Shown piece by piece: positions 40,707-42,078 of a stretch of DNA of 42,078 nt. The notes under the pieces were generated by a model. The model was not told the origin of the DNA, searched no databases, and saw nothing but the letters and a program-made list of their open reading frames with translations. Source of the stretch: Parcubacteria group bacterium. GTDB taxonomy: Bacteria; Patescibacteriota; Minisyncoccia; Phycocordibacterales; Phycocordibacteraceae. Made by a program: the position numbers and the translations under genes. Within the stretch, counting starts at the first letter, position 1, and every line of letters begins with the position of its first letter. The stretch lies in the NCBI GenBank assembly GCA_028286525.1, contig JAQBRL010000022.1, forward strand, positions 1 to 42,078, read 5' to 3'.

Positions 40707-41612
40707 ATGGCCAATAGGCATTTAGCCCGTTCCGTTGTTCTCCAAACGCTCTTCGAGTGGGATACCACCAGTAGTGACGACAAAGCCGCAGTAGAAATGC
40801 TGGCGCGCAACGTCGAAGAGTTCGGAGGGGATGATACCGATAAGCCATTCATGGAAGCACTCCTTCAGGGCGTTCTCGCGAAGAAGCCCGACCTCGATCT
40901 CGTCATCGAGAAAGCGGCGCCTGACTGGCCGCTTGACCGCATCGCGCCTATCGACCGCAACATCCTGCGCATCGGCCTGTACGAGCTGCTGTTTTCCGAC
41001 CGCGCTCAAGTGCCAGCCAAGGTCGCCATCAACGAAGCAATCGAGCTCGCCAAGGTATTCGGGGGCGATTCGAGCGGACGTTTCGTCAACGGCGTGCTGG
41101 GTGCCGTCTACAAGGAGCTCGGCGAGCCCGGCAAGGACGAGGTAGGGAAGAAGGAGCGCGTGAAGCGCGAAGACCTGCCGCTCGAGAAGCTCGGCGGCGC
41201 CATCGTCTACGCGGAGCACGACGGCCAGATATACCTCGCGCTCGTGCACGACATCTTCGGCCGGTGGACCCTTTCCAAGGGCCACATCGAAGGCGACCCA
41301 TCGCCGGCACAAGGCGTGAAGCGGGTGGTGGGCGAGGAGCTCGGTCTCATGAACGTGCATGTGGAAGACCAAGTCGGCGAGAACGAGTACATCGCGAGCC
41401 ATCCCGAGAAGGGAAAGATACGCAAGCATGTGTATTTCTTCTTGGTGTCCTCACCGTTCGAGCCGCTCGTGCTCAAGAAGAGCGGGGGACTCGATGATAC
41501 GAAATGGTTCCGCCTTCCGGACATTCTCGACCTTAATTTCTATGACGACATGCTGCCTATCGTGACGGCGGCGGTACAGAAACTTTTGGATCGTTCCTCG
41601 GCGAAGCGCTGA
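40707..41612 (+). CDS. NusB-Nudix fusion protein
   Basis: A 301-residue two-domain protein. Residues 1-145 are NusB-like, an RNA-binding antitermination factor: NRHLARSVVLQTLFEWD, APDWPLDRIAPIDRNILRIGLYELLF and VAINEAIELAKVFGGDSSGRFVNGVLGAV are the family signatures. Residues 160-295 form a Nudix hydrolase domain (GGAIVYAEHDGQIYLALVHD, WTLSKGHIEGDPSPAQGVKRVVGEELG). The Nudix box is partly degenerate: the expected Glu after Arg is Val, and the first Glu position is changed, although the EE pair is kept. It may bind rather than cut nucleotides. The ATG at 40707 starts the NusB homology; a GTG at 40659 is also in frame. A terminator follows. Confidence 0.88.
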   Translation: MANRHLARSVVLQTLFEWDTTSSDDKAAVEMLARNVEEFGGDDTDKPFMEALLQGVLAKKPDLDLVIEKAAPDWPLDRIAPIDRNILRIGLYELLFSDRAQVPAKVAINEAIELAKVFGGDSSGRFVNGVLGAVYKELGEPGKDEVGKKERVKREDLPLEKLGGAIVYAEHDGQIYLALVHDIFGRWTLSKGHIEGDPSPAQGVKRVVGEELGLMNVHVEDQVGENEYIASHPEKGKIRKHVYFFLVSSPFEPLVLKKSGGLDDTKWFRLPDILDLNFYDDMLPIVTAAVQKLLDRSSAKR

Positions 41613-41658
41613 CTACTTCATACAGCGTTCATGATGAATCGTGCATACATTGCATAGA

Positions 41659-41684
41659 GCACCTGTGAGATTCAGGTGCGTTTT
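41659..41684 (+). terminator. Terminator after nusB-nudix
   Basis: GCACCTG pairs with CAGGTGC around TGAGATT (41659-41679) and GTTTT follows. Confidence 0.75.
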
Positions 41685-41736
41685 CGCCACAGCAGAAGGC
41701 GGCTTATCTTATATAGCCCTCTTCTGCTGTGGCGAA
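41683..41736. repeat. Perfect 16-bp inverted repeat
   Basis: TTCGCCACAGCAGAAG (41683-41698) is exactly complementary to 41721-41736. The 22-base centre holds GGCT/AGCC around an AT-rich loop. It lies between the nusB-nudix terminator and the last gene and does not share the GAGC core of the dispersed elements. Confidence 0.6.
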
Positions 41737-41799
41737 CCCACGGCCTGCGTCTAATCCAACCCTGCATTCCGCAGGACGAGCAAACGCTTGGGGGAATCT

Positions 41800-42078
41800 A
41801 TGTCCGGCATCCTCACGACCGTCCCGAAGTCCCTACTAAGACTTGTCTCTGACCAAATCCAGCTTGATGGAGTGGAGAACTATGATCCCGACAGGTTCTA
41901 TAGGTCTCGTTCAGGCCTCTCTGTCGCCCAGGATTTCATGCCGGCCGTCCTGTGGAAAGCTCGTTCGAGCGAAACCAAAACCCTGGGCCCGATCTCGCTC
42001 AGCTCCTACGAGATCACCGAGTCCGTCAAGGACGATAATCTCATCACAAGCGCCTTCGGTGGAAACCACACCTTCGAC
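41800..42078 (+). CDS. Unknown protein, runs off right edge
   Basis: An open frame of 93 codons without a stop, starting MSGILTTVPKSLLRLVSDQIQ and containing YDPDRFYRSRSGLSVAQDFM. There is no signal peptide, membrane segment or recognised domain in the visible part. TTGGGGGAAT lies just before the ATG, a G-rich possible ribosome binding site. A small hairpin (CCTGC-ATTCC-GCAGG, 41761-41775) lies upstream. The frame's steady codon use and length suggest a real gene. Confidence 0.6.
   Translation, partial: MSGILTTVPKSLLRLVSDQIQLDGVENYDPDRFYRSRSGLSVAQDFMPAVLWKARSSETKTLGPISLSSYEITESVKDDNLITSAFGGNHTFD

Overview
The window looks like a chromosomal segment of a member of the Candidate Phyla Radiation (Patescibacteria, most like Parcubacteria). 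This is inferred from gene content, not from a marker search. The signs are an unusually short set of translation enzymes (PheS without its coiled-coil arm, PheT without its tRNA-binding OB domain, ThrRS without TGS, a short EF-Ts and RF1), a NusB-Nudix fusion, many secreted proteins with Ig-like or CARDB repeats, a sortase, very short intergenic gaps and almost no biosynthesis. The standard code is used: UGA is a normal stop and the release factor is RF1. The sequence is moderately GC-rich.

Layout. 1-2807: central carbon metabolism (C-terminal transketolase subunit, PfkB-type sugar kinase, class I fructose-bisphosphate aldolase). 2974-6474: rplY, a coiled-coil lytic transglycosylase, rpmE and prfA. 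6545-11722: a tandemly repeated two-gene cassette, each copy with a membrane-anchored WD-like protein and a secreted Cys-rich Ig-repeat protein. 11900-13645: rpsB, tsf and a small membrane protein. 13676-15875 (minus): tRNA-Thr, an interrupted tRNA copy, a thioredoxin-like protein and a GT2 glycosyltransferase. 16071-22710: pheS-pheT, then three histidine phosphatases mixed with folB and three P-loop kinases. 22817-26567: two secreted or anchored proteins and gyrB. 26568-27067: a gene-free nest of hairpins. 27068-33751: a surface module with a Tyr/Cys-repeat protein, a sortase, an unknown secreted protein, a six-repeat Ig-like protein whose LPYTG motif lies mid-protein before a long C-terminal tail, and three tiny membrane proteins. 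33803-39650: thrS, a small ORF, dnaE and rnhB. 40199-42078: rpmF, nusB-nudix and an unknown gene running off the right edge.

Two features cut across the window. First, a family of roughly 110-base dispersed hairpin elements has four clear copies (2825-2933, 11724-11843, 15887-16000, 40062-40176). Their stems differ between copies but stay complementary, around a conserved GAGC-GGAGG core. At least three further sites (5381-5480, 13787-13876, 26633-26789) have the same plan. Second, a TATACT-like -10 box, often with an upstream TGn, sits only 6-9 bases before the start codon of about a dozen genes. This implies leaderless or nearly leaderless mRNAs, while a minority of genes (the tiny membrane ORFs, the third histidine phosphatase, one P-loop kinase, the gene at 29284) have good Shine-Dalgarno sequences.

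The genes form three working groups: housekeeping translation and replication; an envelope programme (secreted repeat proteins, sortase, glycosyltransferase, transglycosylase, thioredoxin-like protein); and a phosphatase/kinase cluster of unknown substrate.
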